This document shows, piece by piece, positions 1-8,680 of a stretch of DNA of 64,000 nt. How positions within the stretch are numbered: position 1 is the stretch's first letter; every line of letters begins with the position of its first letter. The DNA lies in contig OZ244803.1 in the NCBI GenBank assembly GCA_965220045.1, positions 2,356,001 to 2,420,000 on the forward strand, given 5' to 3'. Below the pieces are notes generated by a model that did not search any database, was not told the origin of the DNA, and saw only the letters and a program-made list of their open reading frames with translations. Origin of the DNA: VXOZ01 sp965220045 (GTDB taxonomy: Bacteria > Chloroflexota > UBA11872 > VXOZ01). Made by a program: the position numbers and the translations under genes.

Positions 1-165
1 GCGTACCGCTTCGACCTCTATCGCTGCCGGCACGACGAGGGCTTGATCCAGGAACAACACCAGCGCCTTGACCGTACGTGAAAGCGGATCGAGAGTGATC
101 CCGCCGAGGGTGCCAAGCGCCTCTCCGTCCTCAGCCTGAATTGGTGCGCCAAGCGCCAAGTCCAT
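1..165 (-). CDS. PRC-barrel-like protein, C-terminus cut by window edge
   Basis: A reverse-strand frame is open from an ATG at 165 to the window edge, giving about 55 residues that begin MDLALGAPIQAEDGEALGTL. The pattern (a short strand, LGAPI, a D-G loop, G-LGG-I, then DP-SR-VKALVL) resembles the start of a PRC-barrel domain, a small beta-barrel found in RNA-maturation and stress-associated proteins. A GGGAGA Shine-Dalgarno lies 6 nt before this ATG; an in-frame ATG two codons upstream (171) sits too close to it. The rest of the protein lies outside the window, so its architecture is unknown. The family assignment is by pattern only. Confidence 0.5.
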   Translation of the reverse strand, partial: MDLALGAPIQAEDGEALGTLGGITLDPLSRTVKALVLFLDQALVVPAAIEVEAVR

Positions 166-322
166 CAGCATTCTCCCATGGTGCCGGGATCAGCCGGCAA
201 CGCCAGTCTCTCATTGCTCATGCGTCGGATTGAAGCCATTGTAGCGGAATAAAGCGCTGCTGACTAGCATTGATAATGGGCCGCGGCACCGGCTACTCGT
301 TGCACTTGCCGCGCACCAATCG

Positions 323-742
323 CTACCGGGGAATGGTCAGCGCCATGCTTACTACAAACCCGATGAGCAAGCCCCACCAGCGCCAGTCCGGCGGGTGCCA
401 ATTGCCCTTACGCCGGGTCTCAGTCCACGCGAACGCGCCAAAGTGCGTCAGACCCATCAGGAGCAGTGCGAACCATGCCCACCAGTGGCCGTCGCGGATA
501 CCCCAGAAAGCCAGCGCCCACCACGCCACTCCCATGATGAGCACGTGCATGGCAATGTGACGCGAAAAGGCCCGCACCTCCGGGATGTCGCTTGCTGCGA
601 GGCGGGGCGCGAGACCCTTTCCGTACGGCCCATAGCCGTAGAAGGTGGCAACGGTGAGCGAAAAGTGGATGCCCGCGCCCACGAGCAGCAGCAGCCAACC
701 GAGGCTAAAGAGGCTCAGAATTGGCTCCACTTCGGTTGCCAT
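323..742 (-). CDS. Small integral membrane protein, function unknown
   Basis: The protein has 139 residues and about four hydrophobic segments: near residues 8-30, 58-78, 84-103 and 120-138. It is rich in Trp and Gly, and has a short basic stretch (ETRRKGNWHPPDW) before the last segment. The reading frame extends further upstream, but the ATG at 742 is preceded by GGGGAG with a 9-nt spacer, so MATEVEP is taken as the start. It follows the MFS gene on the same strand with 155 nt between them, so co-transcription is possible. I do not recognise the family. Confidence 0.6.
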   Translation of the reverse strand: MATEVEPILSLFSLGWLLLLVGAGIHFSLTVATFYGYGPYGKGLAPRLAASDIPEVRAFSRHIAMHVLIMGVAWWALAFWGIRDGHWWAWFALLLMGLTHFGAFAWTETRRKGNWHPPDWRWWGLLIGFVVSMALTIPR

Positions 743-761
743 CCGCGATTTCTCCCCACGC

Positions 762-782
762 GGTCCCGGTTCAGTCGGGACC
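762..782. repeat. 7-bp inverted repeat upstream of the membrane-protein gene
   Basis: GGTCCCG and CGGGACC are separated by 7 nt (positions 762-768 and 776-782), some 20 nt upstream of the chosen start of the small membrane-protein gene. It could form a hairpin in the 5' leader or be an operator. There is no T-run, so it is not a standard terminator. Confidence 0.3.
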
Positions 783-897
783 CACACCTCTTACTACCGC
801 TGCCAGCCACGACCTCGTGCATGCCTTGCCCAATGCCGGGAGCGAGCGATGAAGTCTCTGCTTTGCGATTATTCAGACAGAACCTAATAGGGCACAC

Positions 898-2097
898 TCA
901 CACCAGCGCGCGCCGCTCCCGCTGATGGCGCGTTTCCGGGACAAACCACGCCAGGTTGCCTGCCGCCAAGACTCCGACTCCGGCCAAGACGATGGCCGCT
1001 AGGCCAAGGCCCGTAAGGTCTGCCACGGCGCCCACGACCAACGGACCGCCCGTATTCCCACCGTCGCCAATCAGCCGCCACAAGCCGAGGAATTCGCCCA
1101 TGGCATCGCGCGGCGCAAGGTCGCTCCCCAAAGTCATCATGGTGCCCGAGCCGAGACCGTTACCCAGCCCCATGATAGCAGCAGCAGCGAGCAGCGAAGT
1201 GTAGCCTGCGGTTAGCGGCACCATGGCCATGCCCGCACCAAGGATAATCATCGAGGGAACGGACGCCCACTTGCGCCCCAGGCGGTCTTGCAGCAGCCCG
1301 GCGATACCGAACAGGGACATATCGATGGCTGCGGACACCGTGATAATCACCCCGACGGCGGTAAGGTCCAGACCCAGCACGGTGCCGCCATAGAGCGGCA
1401 CGATAATGTCGCGTCCGGCACGGATCATCTGCGCGAGGATTTGTGCGCTGCCGGCCGCGAAGAGATCGCGTCGATACGTAGCCACGATCCGCGCCATGGT
1501 GCGCCAGTGCGGGCGGCGATGCTCGCTACTCTTTGCCGTGCGGGATTCCGGCACATAGAAGAGGGTGATAATGAGGGCCACGCCCGTCAATGCCGCTGCG
1601 AGCAGAAACGGCATACGCAGCCCCAGTGAGGCCGCCACGTAGCCACCGATCGCGGGACTGGCGAACACGCCGATGCGGCTGACGCCGCCGAACGCCGACA
1701 GGGCCCGGCCCCGCACTTCCAAGGGAATGATTTCCGATATGTATGCCATGCGGGAGAGCATCCACATCGCCGTGCCGCCGCCGGAGATGAGGCGCAGAAG
1801 CACAAGAATGGTGAAGTTCTCGATGAGGCCCATCAGAACCAAGGAACCGCAGGCAAGACTCACCCCAAGCAGCATCACCTTGCGGCTGCCAAGGCGCTCG
1901 AGCATCACGCCAGATGGGAGGTCCATGGCCAGCGTACCGATGCCCTTTGCGGCAACCGCCAAGCTCACCAAGCTGAACGATACGCCAAAGGTCGTGGCAT
2001 AGAGCGGCAGCGTGGGGATCAAGAGGCCCTGCGTAAACGCCAGTAAGAAGCTGGGCACATACACCGGCAGCAGCAGCGCGAAGATGCGGCGGCTCAT
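898..2097 (-). CDS. MFS transporter (multidrug/sugar efflux type)
   Basis: A 399-residue major facilitator superfamily protein with 12 predicted membrane segments. The segment-2/3 loop carries LPSGVMLERLGSRKVMLLG, the MFS motif-A style (D/E-x-x-G-R-K/R). The second half repeats the pattern with DRLGRKWASV. A membrane-potential- or proton-driven exporter of small molecules is expected; the substrate cannot be inferred. The frame continues to a TTG at 2136, but neither start has a clear Shine-Dalgarno; the ATG at 2097 (MSRRIFALLLPVY) places a short basic N-terminus before helix 1, as usual for the family. Confidence 0.85.
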   Translation of the reverse strand: MSRRIFALLLPVYVPSFLLAFTQGLLIPTLPLYATTFGVSFSLVSLAVAAKGIGTLAMDLPSGVMLERLGSRKVMLLGVSLACGSLVLMGLIENFTILVLLRLISGGGTAMWMLSRMAYISEIIPLEVRGRALSAFGGVSRIGVFASPAIGGYVAASLGLRMPFLLAAALTGVALIITLFYVPESRTAKSSEHRRPHWRTMARIVATYRRDLFAAGSAQILAQMIRAGRDIIVPLYGGTVLGLDLTAVGVIITVSAAIDMSLFGIAGLLQDRLGRKWASVPSMIILGAGMAMVPLTAGYTSLLAAAAIMGLGNGLGSGTMMTLGSDLAPRDAMGEFLGLWRLIGDGGNTGGPLVVGAVADLTGLGLAAIVLAGVGVLAAGNLAWFVPETRHQRERRALV

Positions 2098-2438
2098 CGG
2101 CAGGACCGTAGCGGCGGCTGGGCCGCGCCGAGGCAAAAGGCACGGTTTCGGCGCAAGACGCTCCCGGCAGTCATTGCCGCGATAGCTGCACTAAGCAAGG
2201 AGCACAGAGCGTCAGTAGCTGGACGAAAGTTCGTGGGCATCGCTTCTTCGTGAGGGTGGTTCTCGCAGCTCATTCTGTGCTGGCGCACTTACTATAGCAC
2301 AGGGTGCGGGCCGCCTCGGTTTCCTGTGTTACCAAACTAACGGCACGTGCTTCTCGTGTGCTCCCACGTGTTTCTCGTGTGCTCCACAGTTCAGCAAGTG
2401 CCTTGACACTATGTCGCCGCGCTAATTCGCTAAAGAGC
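2098..2438. other. Intergenic region with a 21-bp tandem direct repeat
   Basis: No convincing gene. Positions 2344-2364 and 2365-2385 are two adjacent 21-bp copies differing at one base (CACGTG, then C or T, then TTCTCGTGTGCTCC). The rest shows nothing I can name. Confidence 0.5.
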
Positions 2439-2467
2439 TTGCATAGATACCAATTGTCTCGTATACT
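2439..2467 (+). promoter_or_regulatory. Sigma-70-type promoter for the zinc-ribbon gene
   Basis: TTGCAT (2439-2444), a 17-nt spacer, and TATACT (2462-2467). Transcription would start near 2474, leaving a leader of about 135 nt. A perfect 12-bp palindrome CTGCATATGCAG lies just downstream, within the leader. Confidence 0.6.
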
Positions 2468-2608
2468 TGGTCAATCAATTTGCATTTTGCCCTGCATATG
2501 CAGCTTGACGAACGAACGCGGTGCAGCGACAAAGGGTGGTCCGTACCGCACGGTTCGGTGAAGGACGCGGGGAAGAGTGGTGAGAACCAGCCAAAGGAGA
2601 GGTTCACA

Positions 2609-2887
2609 GTGTCACCCGAGGATCGCACGATAGTCTGCGTGGAGTGCAGCCAGCCATTCACGTTCACTGCTGGTGAGCAGGAATTCTACCAGGAAAAAGG
2701 CCTCATGCATGAGCCGCGCCGCTGCCAGGAATGTCGCACGTCACGCCGACGCGAACGCTACGGCGAGCGGGAAATGCATGAAGGCGTTTGCGCTGAATGC
2801 GGCAGCGTCGCTCGCGTTCCCTTCGTTCCCCGAGATGACCGTCCGATATACTGCAGCGACTGTTTCACAAGCCGCCGCGGCGAATAG
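2609..2887 (+). CDS. Small zinc-ribbon (CxxC) protein
   Basis: A 92-residue protein with two ribbon-like modules: CVECSQPF with a downstream CQEC, and CAECGS with a downstream CSDC. The eight Cys in four CxxC pairs imply two structural zinc sites. The first module matches the probable zinc-ribbon family (CVECSQPFTFTAGEQEFY...), and the second the CxxC-x17-CxxC family, often found together in short proteins of unknown role. A GTG start at 2609 is chosen because AAAGGAGAGG lies 6 nt before it; the in-frame ATGs upstream encode a non-conserved-looking leader. It lies upstream of rho on the same strand but about 600 nt away. Confidence 0.75.
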   Translation: MSPEDRTIVCVECSQPFTFTAGEQEFYQEKGLMHEPRRCQECRTSRRRERYGEREMHEGVCAECGSVARVPFVPRDDRPIYCSDCFTSRRGE

Positions 2888-2980
2888 TATGGAGCGGTCC
2901 CGCTACCCTTTGAGACCAGTTAAGAAAACTCAAGACGAGCAAGACCCCCTGGCAACGCCGGGCGGCAAGCGATGAAAGCA

Positions 2981-3037
2981 AGGCATGACCAAGCCGCAAA
3001 TCATGGCGAAGTCCGCTGCGTCCCCTGGGTCATGCCT
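2981..3037. repeat. 10-bp perfect inverted repeat between zinc-ribbon gene and rho
   Basis: AGGCATGACC (2981-2990) and GGTCATGCCT (3028-3037) with a 37-nt loop. It has no T-tract, so it may be a Rho-dependent or structural element rather than an intrinsic terminator. The remainder of 2888-3113 shows no gene. Confidence 0.4.
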
Positions 3038-3113
3038 CGACCGCGTTGCTACTTCAATTCTAGGCAGTTTTTCCTTTGCCGCCGGTTGACAGGGACTTCT
3101 CCGTTTGGTAGTC

Positions 3114-3142
3114 TTGACTATGAAGCGTGACCTCTATATAAT
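3114..3142 (+). promoter_or_regulatory. Strong sigma-70-type promoter for rho
   Basis: TTGACT (3114-3119), exactly 17 nt, and the consensus TATAAT (3137-3142). The start would fall near 3149, about 340 nt before the rho start codon. A second -35-like TTGACA (3086-3091) with a weak TAGTCT 17 nt on suggests a minor overlapping promoter. Confidence 0.75.
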
Positions 3143-3428
3143 CCTTCGAAATACCCCACGACCTACTCCAGAATAACTATAGAAGTATCTGCTTCGACGC
3201 CCTGCTCTTTCCACAAGCATTTCTTGTTACCCATCACCGTTAATGTAGCGCCCCGATATTTTGAGGCCGCAAAGGCTCAATATCACCCACAAATCGAAAC
3301 ACCTTAGTTGGCGCAATGCACGTAAACATCTCGCGGTAGGGTAACTCACCACAGGCGCAGGTCGTATCCGATGTCATACACCCCGCCTACTATGCTGAGT
3401 ACAGCATGTGCTTCGTACGGCACTAGCC

Positions 3429-3469
3429 CAATACAGCATTGCTCTTTGTAGCATTGGTTCGTTGTATTG
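3429..3469 (+). promoter_or_regulatory. Putative hairpin in rho leader, adjacent to the ribosome-binding site
   Basis: CAATACA (3429-3435) pairs with TGTATTG (3463-3469). The loop contains a direct repeat of GCATTG. The stem ends 6 nt before the AAGGAGG that precedes the proposed rho start. Long autoregulatory leaders are known for rho in other bacteria; a role here is inference. Confidence 0.35.
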
Positions 3470-3488
3470 CTTTTGAAGGAGGACAAAT

Positions 3489-4871
3489 CTGTCAACAGTA
3501 ATACCCTCTCGCAAACGTGGCAATCGTCGTCGCAAACGTTCTACCCGCCATTGGATGCAACGTAATGGAACGAACCATTCATCCAAGCCAACCAAGCAAA
3601 GGAGCGACCCCGGAGTGCAATACGCAGATCTAGACGCCAAACCTCTGGCCGAACTGCGAGAGCGCGCTAGAGAGCTGGAAATTAGCGGTTATTCAGTTCT
3701 CAAGAAGCACGAACTCGTCAATCGGCTCCTGCAGGCACAATCCGAAGAACAAGGCAACCTCTACCGCACCGGGCTCCTCGAAACCATCGACGATGGATAT
3801 GGATTCCTCAGACTTCATCGGTACTGGCACACCGGCTGGGCCGAGGATGTCTATGTCGCCCCCACGCAGATTCGCCGCTTGAGCCTGCGCACCGGCGATA
3901 TGATCGCGGGCCAAGTGCGCCCGCCGAAAGAGGGCGAGAAATACTACGGTCTGTTGCGGGTCGAAACCGTCAACAACCTCGATCCGGAAGAAGCCAAGCG
4001 GCGTCCGCACTTTGAGACCCTTACCGCGATTTTCCCCAATGACCGGCTCGACCTGGAGACTCCTAACCCCACCATAACGGGCCGTCTCATAAATCTCGTT
4101 TCGCCGATCGGCCGCGGCCAGCGCGGCTTGGTCGTTGCGCCACCCAAGACCGGCAAGACAATGCTCTTGCAGAGCATTGCCAATTCTGTCATGACTAACT
4201 ACCCCGAGGTGCACGTCATGGTGGTGCTCATCGGTGAGCGGCCTGAGGAAGTAACGGACTGGGAACGCACCGTCGGGGCCGAAGTGGTCGCATCTACCTT
4301 CGACGAGATGCCGGAAAACCAGACCCGCATCGCCGAACTGGCGCTTGACCGCGCGAAGCGAATGGTGGAGGGCGGACAGGACGTCATGCTGTTGCTTGAC
4401 TCCATCACGCGCCTGACGCGCGCCTATAACCAAGCGATCCCGCCCAGTGGCAGGACCCTCTCCGGCGGTATTGACCCCGCTGCAATCTACCCGCCCAAGC
4501 GTTTCTACGGCGCGGGCCGCAACGTCGACAACGGCGGCAGCCTGACGATGATTGCAACGTGTCTAGTCGAGACCGAAAGCCGCATGGATGACGTCATCTA
4601 CGAGGAATTCAAAGGCACCGGCAATATGGAACTGCGGCTGGACCGCAAGTTCGCCGAGCGCCGCATCTTCCCGGCAATTGACGTCGAGCGGTCCGGCACC
4701 AGGCGCGAGGATCTGCTGCTCGAGTCCGAGACACTCCGCAAAGTGATCACGCTGCGCCGTATGCTTGCTACCTTCAGCAATAACGATGGCTACGAGGCTA
4801 TGCTCAACCGGCTGGAGCGCACAAAGTCAAACGCGGACTTTCTGGCACGCTTGAGCAAAGACGCGGTTTAG
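3489..4871 (+). CDS. rho: Transcription termination factor Rho (CTG start proposed)
   Basis: Hexameric RNA helicase/translocase that terminates transcription. Visible in order: an N-terminal Rho helix-bundle (LAELRERARELEISGYSVLKK), the cold-shock-like RNA-binding domain (GYGFLR...YVAPTQIRRLSLRTGD), Walker A (APPKTGKT), Walker B (DVMLLLDSITRL), and the Q/R-loop region (GAGRNVDNGGSLTMIATCLVET). The first ATG is at 3555 and lacks any Shine-Dalgarno. A perfect AAGGAGG (3476-3482) lies 6 nt before a CTG at 3489, in frame, with no stop between. This adds 22 residues, including the strongly basic RKRGNRRRKRSTRHW. Total is 460 residues from CTG or 438 from ATG. The protein identity is certain; the start is inferred. 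Confidence 0.95.
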   Translation: MSTVIPSRKRGNRRRKRSTRHWMQRNGTNHSSKPTKQRSDPGVQYADLDAKPLAELRERARELEISGYSVLKKHELVNRLLQAQSEEQGNLYRTGLLETIDDGYGFLRLHRYWHTGWAEDVYVAPTQIRRLSLRTGDMIAGQVRPPKEGEKYYGLLRVETVNNLDPEEAKRRPHFETLTAIFPNDRLDLETPNPTITGRLINLVSPIGRGQRGLVVAPPKTGKTMLLQSIANSVMTNYPEVHVMVVLIGERPEEVTDWERTVGAEVVASTFDEMPENQTRIAELALDRAKRMVEGGQDVMLLLDSITRLTRAYNQAIPPSGRTLSGGIDPAAIYPPKRFYGAGRNVDNGGSLTMIATCLVETESRMDDVIYEEFKGTGNMELRLDRKFAERRIFPAIDVERSGTRREDLLLESETLRKVITLRRMLATFSNNDGYEAMLNRLERTKSNADFLARLSKDAV

Positions 4872-4876
4872 TCGCG

Positions 4877-4902
4877 GCGCGCTGGTCTTGCGCGCTTTGT
4901 TC
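4877..4902 (+). terminator. Weak intrinsic terminator or attenuator after rho
   Basis: GCGCGC (4877-4882), 7-nt loop, GCGCGC (4890-4895), then TTTGTTCT. The stem is short and the U-tract interrupted. It lies in the 38-nt gap before the next gene, so it may only partly stop transcription. Confidence 0.4.
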
Positions 4903-4909
4903 TCATTCA

Positions 4910-6103
4910 ATGAGGCTCTCCCGCCGGCAGGCTGCGCCGGCGCCGCTTCGGCAGCGCTGGCTACCGCACGTGTTGTGGTTTCTGCTCATCCTGTCCGGCT
5001 GCGCTTCGCCTGATTCTCCTCACGCACTGCGCGATCTTCAGGTAAACCCATCGCTGCTGCGCGCCGACGGCACTGGGTCGGTCACGATCCAGTATGAAGT
5101 CGCCCGCGCAGCCAGCGTCTCGCTGCTGTTGCAGTCCGCAGAGGGGGTGAGCTACGTCCTCCGGGACCAGGTCCCGCGTGGGCGGGGAACGTACTCTTTT
5201 GCTTTTTCCGGCGCCGTGGACGGTCGTGTGCTGCCAAACGGGGCATACACCCTTGTCGCCGCCGCCGAGGAAGCCGGCACCGGCGAGCGTTCTGAGTTAC
5301 AGCAAGCGCTCACCGTTACCGATGCGGACACTGCGCCCCCCATCCTGGAGAATCTCCACGTCTCGCCGGCAGTATTCTCGCCCAGTCAAGACGGTGTCGA
5401 CGATCGTCTGACCCTTAGCTTTACCGTCGGCGAGCCCGTGACCGCGGACGCGCGGCTCCTCACCGGCAGTGAGACGCGCTGGCTAATGCGAGAACAGGCA
5501 GCCGGACCGGGAACCATATCGGTCTCCTGGCCCCCGGCCCTACGTCACGCTCCGCAGCTAAACGTCGTGCTGGAACGCTTGCCCGCGGGACAAGCCCAAA
5601 TCGAAGTCATCGTCAGGGATCGCGCGGGCAATCGAACCGTCGGTCGCCACCCCATCGCAATCGGCGAATCAGGCGTCCCCCAGGTGCGCGTCTCCGACCT
5701 GAATATCACGCCCATAGCAGTGCCGGTAGACGGCACCATCACCGTCTCCGCGAGGATTACGAATGCCGGCACGGTCACGTTACGCGGGGCGCCTTCAGGA
5801 CCTACTACGTACGCTTGGGGTGATAGCGCGCCTGCTTTGGGATATGCGGCTGTTACCGGCACCATACGATGGGGCGTCGACTACTCGCTCAACCGCAGCG
5901 GCGTGGGATACCCCTTCCGCTGGAGCCTGGGACGCGACCTCCCGCCGGGTGAGAGCGTATTGGTCACAGGCCGGATTCGGATTAGTTCGGACTTTCCCGA
6001 TGAGCCCTTCCAGCTCTGGATTGGCGTCATCCATGAGAATAACCGCATTCTTGCCGACAAACGCGGCATCACGCGCGTTCATCTCAACGACACCGGAGAT
6101 TAG
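4910..6103 (+). CDS. Lipoprotein with Ig-like / FlgD-Ig-like domains
   Basis: A 397-residue exported protein. Residues about 19-31 are a hydrophobic signal ending in the lipobox LSGC, so it should be a lipid-anchored surface protein. Three beta-rich modules follow: residues about 38-135 (VNPSLLRADGTGSVTIQYEV... with a NGAYTLVAAAEEAG strand typical of FlgD-Ig folds), about 142-250 (FSPSQDGVDDRLTLSFTV, NRTVGRHPI), and about 255-390 (ITARI-type CARDB-like module). No catalytic motif is visible, suggesting an adhesive or scaffold role. It sits 38 nt after rho on the same strand, with no evident Shine-Dalgarno at its ATG. The domain calls are by pattern. Confidence 0.65.
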   Translation: MRLSRRQAAPAPLRQRWLPHVLWFLLILSGCASPDSPHALRDLQVNPSLLRADGTGSVTIQYEVARAASVSLLLQSAEGVSYVLRDQVPRGRGTYSFAFSGAVDGRVLPNGAYTLVAAAEEAGTGERSELQQALTVTDADTAPPILENLHVSPAVFSPSQDGVDDRLTLSFTVGEPVTADARLLTGSETRWLMREQAAGPGTISVSWPPALRHAPQLNVVLERLPAGQAQIEVIVRDRAGNRTVGRHPIAIGESGVPQVRVSDLNITPIAVPVDGTITVSARITNAGTVTLRGAPSGPTTYAWGDSAPALGYAAVTGTIRWGVDYSLNRSGVGYPFRWSLGRDLPPGESVLVTGRIRISSDFPDEPFQLWIGVIHENNRILADKRGITRVHLNDTGD

Positions 6104-6253
6104 ATCCAAAGAGCCAACCGCGAGGCGCTCCGACGTGGAAATCGGTATTCAATATTTCGTCGCGTTGATAGCTTCCCTTTCCCGGGTCACGATTAACACT
6201 ACCCACTCGCAAGAGTTCGTAGGGAAGTGTAAAGAAAGCCCCCCGCAATCGCC

Positions 6254-7231
6254 ATGCCAATAGACGTAGAATTCTACAAGAGCATCGTTGAAACATGCTT
6301 TCCCGGCGTGCGGGTCGCGGATATGCGATTCTTGGGCGGCGGCACTTGCCGGGTGTTTGTTGTCAACGACGCGCTGATCTTTCGTTTTCCCCACGGCGGC
6401 GGCTCCGTGGATGGTGGTAGCGCCCCGGAAGATGAGGGCGCTTTTCTCTACCACGAAAAGGATGTCTATACTGCCGTGGCGCCGCTCCTGCCGCTTCCGG
6501 TCCCACGCATCCGGTACTTCAGTGCGGGCTGTGATTCGTTCCCTTACCCGGTGGCGGGCTACGACAAACTGCCCGGCCGCAGCCTGTCCGCGTGCGTGCT
6601 GACGCCGACGGAAAGCAAGCGCGCAGCCGCACAGATCGGCGCGTTTCTATCTGCCCTCCATAGCGTCCCCTATTCCGTGTTGCCGGAAGAACTGGAACCC
6701 CCTCTGCCGTCCGTTGTTGGCCGCTCCAACGCCCGTAGCCTGTACCAACGCATACAGGCTGCCGCGTTTCCGCTTCTCAGCAAGGACGAGCAAGTGTGGA
6801 CGAGCAGCCTGTTTGAGGAAATCCTCAACGACGATACCCTATGGGACCACACGTCCGTATTCACGCACGGCGACTTCGACGGCTCGAATATTCTCTATGA
6901 CGAGGGACGGAGAGCGGTGAGCGGCGTCATAGACTTCGAGGAAGCCGGTCAAAACGGCGACCCTGCCATTGACTTCTGCGCGCTGCTCGCGGGCTTCGGC
7001 ACCGCCTTCTTGGAAGCAGCGCTCACCGCCTACACCCACACCGTCTCCACCGCCATGCGCCGCCGCATCCACCTGTGCGCCAAGCGCATTCTCTTCATCG
7101 AGCTGCTCTACGGTATCCAGGTCAACGATCGGCGCTTCGTCGACAACGCCCTGCAGCGCCTCCACCGCGCGCGGCAGGGTCTCGATCCGATTGGCGACTG
7201 GCTCGACGTCTCGACAAGCGCTACCCGGTAG
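6254..7231 (+). CDS. Aminoglycoside/choline-kinase-like phosphotransferase (APH family)
   Basis: A 325-residue protein with the APH fold. The N-lobe has GGGTCRVFVVNDALIFRFP (nucleotide-binding strands). The C-lobe carries the Brenner-type motif HGDFDGSNIL (about residue 203; catalytic Asp and Asn) and the metal-binding IDFEEAGQNGDPAIDF. Members phosphorylate hydroxyls on antibiotics, choline, homoserine or other small molecules; the substrate cannot be told from sequence, and resistance should not be assumed. Both neighbouring genes are 150 nt or more away, so it is probably transcribed alone. Confidence 0.8.
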   Translation: MPIDVEFYKSIVETCFPGVRVADMRFLGGGTCRVFVVNDALIFRFPHGGGSVDGGSAPEDEGAFLYHEKDVYTAVAPLLPLPVPRIRYFSAGCDSFPYPVAGYDKLPGRSLSACVLTPTESKRAAAQIGAFLSALHSVPYSVLPEELEPPLPSVVGRSNARSLYQRIQAAAFPLLSKDEQVWTSSLFEEILNDDTLWDHTSVFTHGDFDGSNILYDEGRRAVSGVIDFEEAGQNGDPAIDFCALLAGFGTAFLEAALTAYTHTVSTAMRRRIHLCAKRILFIELLYGIQVNDRRFVDNALQRLHRARQGLDPIGDWLDVSTSATR

Positions 7232-7558
7232 CGGTTTAAAGGAACTGCTCGCGCAGCGCCACTGGGGCCATTATCAAGATATAGGGTGGACGAAACGGTT
7301 ACTTTAGCAGCCACTCTTGCGCTCATCTCGCAACCGGCCTTCCCGCGATTGCCACGTTCCTGATCCTACGTGGATCTAGTCCCGGAACACGTGCTGTGCT
7401 GCTCCCGAGATCGTGTTCATGGCATGCGTCGCTCCCTTCACACCACGATGGCCGATTGGGAAACGCATAGCGCCTGCGGTATGGTGGAATCAGACAGATC
7501 GGTTTGCGAGCGCAAGTCACAGCAAGTCCGCCGGAGCAAAAGGAGCGAATGAACGCTT
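7232..7558. other. Intergenic region, no gene recognised
   Basis: I see no coding signal on either strand beyond short overlapping open frames, and no clear promoter. An AAAAGGAG at 7537-7544 precedes the next gene. Confidence 0.4.
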
Positions 7559-8641
7559 ATGTCAAGAAGAGAGCTTCTCCGCCAGGGTCTTTCTCTCGCC
7601 GCCCTAGGTCTGGTGGCGGCATGCGGCGGCACTTCCGAAGAGGAGGTCCCAGAGGCAGACACCACGTCTGAGGCAACGGCGGCGACCGCAGCCACCCCAA
7701 CCGCGGAGCAACAAGCATTGCCGGCGCCATCGGCGGACACCGTGACTCTGCATGAGTTCGCCGTTCCCGGCGGCGCGCATCCCCACGACGTCGCACCTGC
7801 GGCAGAAGCCGACAGCATCGTCTGGTACACGGCACAGCACCAAGAAGCCCTGGGCATTCTCAACCCCGAAACCGGAGAGACCCGGCATATTCATCTCGGC
7901 AGCGGCGCGCGGCCCCACGGGGTAATCGTGGGTCCGGACAGTGCGCCGTGGATCACCGACGGCGGCCTGAACGCCATGGTGCGCGTCGATCCGGCCACAG
8001 AGGAAATAGCCGTCTTTCCTCTGCCGGCGAGCACCGGCTACGCCAATCTCAATACGGCCACATTTGACTTCCAAGGCCTATGTTGGTTTACCGGCCAAAG
8101 CGGCATCTATGGCCGCGTAGACCCGCAGAGCGGGGAACTGGACGTTTTCGAATCGCCGCGTGGGCGCGGCCCGTACGGTATCTGCACTACCCCCGACGGC
8201 AACGTGTACTACGCCTCGCTCGCCGGCAGCTATGTGGGTCGTATCGATACTGCTACCGGCGCCGTCACGGAATTGGACCCGCCCACGGCGGGCCAAGGCG
8301 CGCGGCGCGTGTGGTCGGATTCGCAAAGCCGCATTTGGGTAGCGGAGTGGAACTCTGGACAGGTGAGTCTCTACGACCCCCAGGACGGAAGCTGGCGGGA
8401 ATGGCGTCTTCCCGGCGAGTCGCCGCGCGCCTATGCCGTCTACGTTGATGACTACGACATCGTCTGGCTTACGGACTTTGGCGCCAATGCCCTCGTCCGG
8501 TTCGATCCGACAGACGAGTCATTCACTGCCTATCCATGGCCGAGATCCGGCGCGGCCGTGCGCCAGCTTCTCGGGCGGCCCGGGGAAGTCTGGGGCGCGG
8601 AATCCGGTGTGGATGCGCTCGTAGTTGCCCGCACTGGCTAG
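7559..8641 (+). CDS. Vgb-like (streptogramin lyase family) beta-propeller lipoprotein
   Basis: A 360-residue protein starting MSRRELLRQGLSLAALG, a twin-arginine-like signal ending in the lipobox VAAC, so it is probably exported and lipid anchored. A low-complexity Thr/Ala linker (residues 25-55) leads into seven-bladed-propeller repeats (PHGVIVGPDSAPWITDGG, GPYGICTTPDGNVYYAS, ARRVWSDSQSRIWVAEW, WLTDFGANALVRFDP), the pattern of virginiamycin B lyase and SMP-30-like NHL propellers. Vgb proper is cytoplasmic and linearises streptogramin B. The export signal here argues for a different or unknown role. Confidence 0.7.
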   Translation: MSRRELLRQGLSLAALGLVAACGGTSEEEVPEADTTSEATAATAATPTAEQQALPAPSADTVTLHEFAVPGGAHPHDVAPAAEADSIVWYTAQHQEALGILNPETGETRHIHLGSGARPHGVIVGPDSAPWITDGGLNAMVRVDPATEEIAVFPLPASTGYANLNTATFDFQGLCWFTGQSGIYGRVDPQSGELDVFESPRGRGPYGICTTPDGNVYYASLAGSYVGRIDTATGAVTELDPPTAGQGARRVWSDSQSRIWVAEWNSGQVSLYDPQDGSWREWRLPGESPRAYAVYVDDYDIVWLTDFGANALVRFDPTDESFTAYPWPRSGAAVRQLLGRPGEVWGAESGVDALVVARTG

Positions 8642-8680
8642 TCACTTGCAAGACGTTCTCAGCTCAGTGCCTACCGACGC

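Noticed and set aside
6254..7231. Calling the APH-type kinase an antibiotic-resistance gene
   Set aside because: The fold also serves choline, homoserine and other small substrates; nothing in the sequence or context indicates aminoglycosides.
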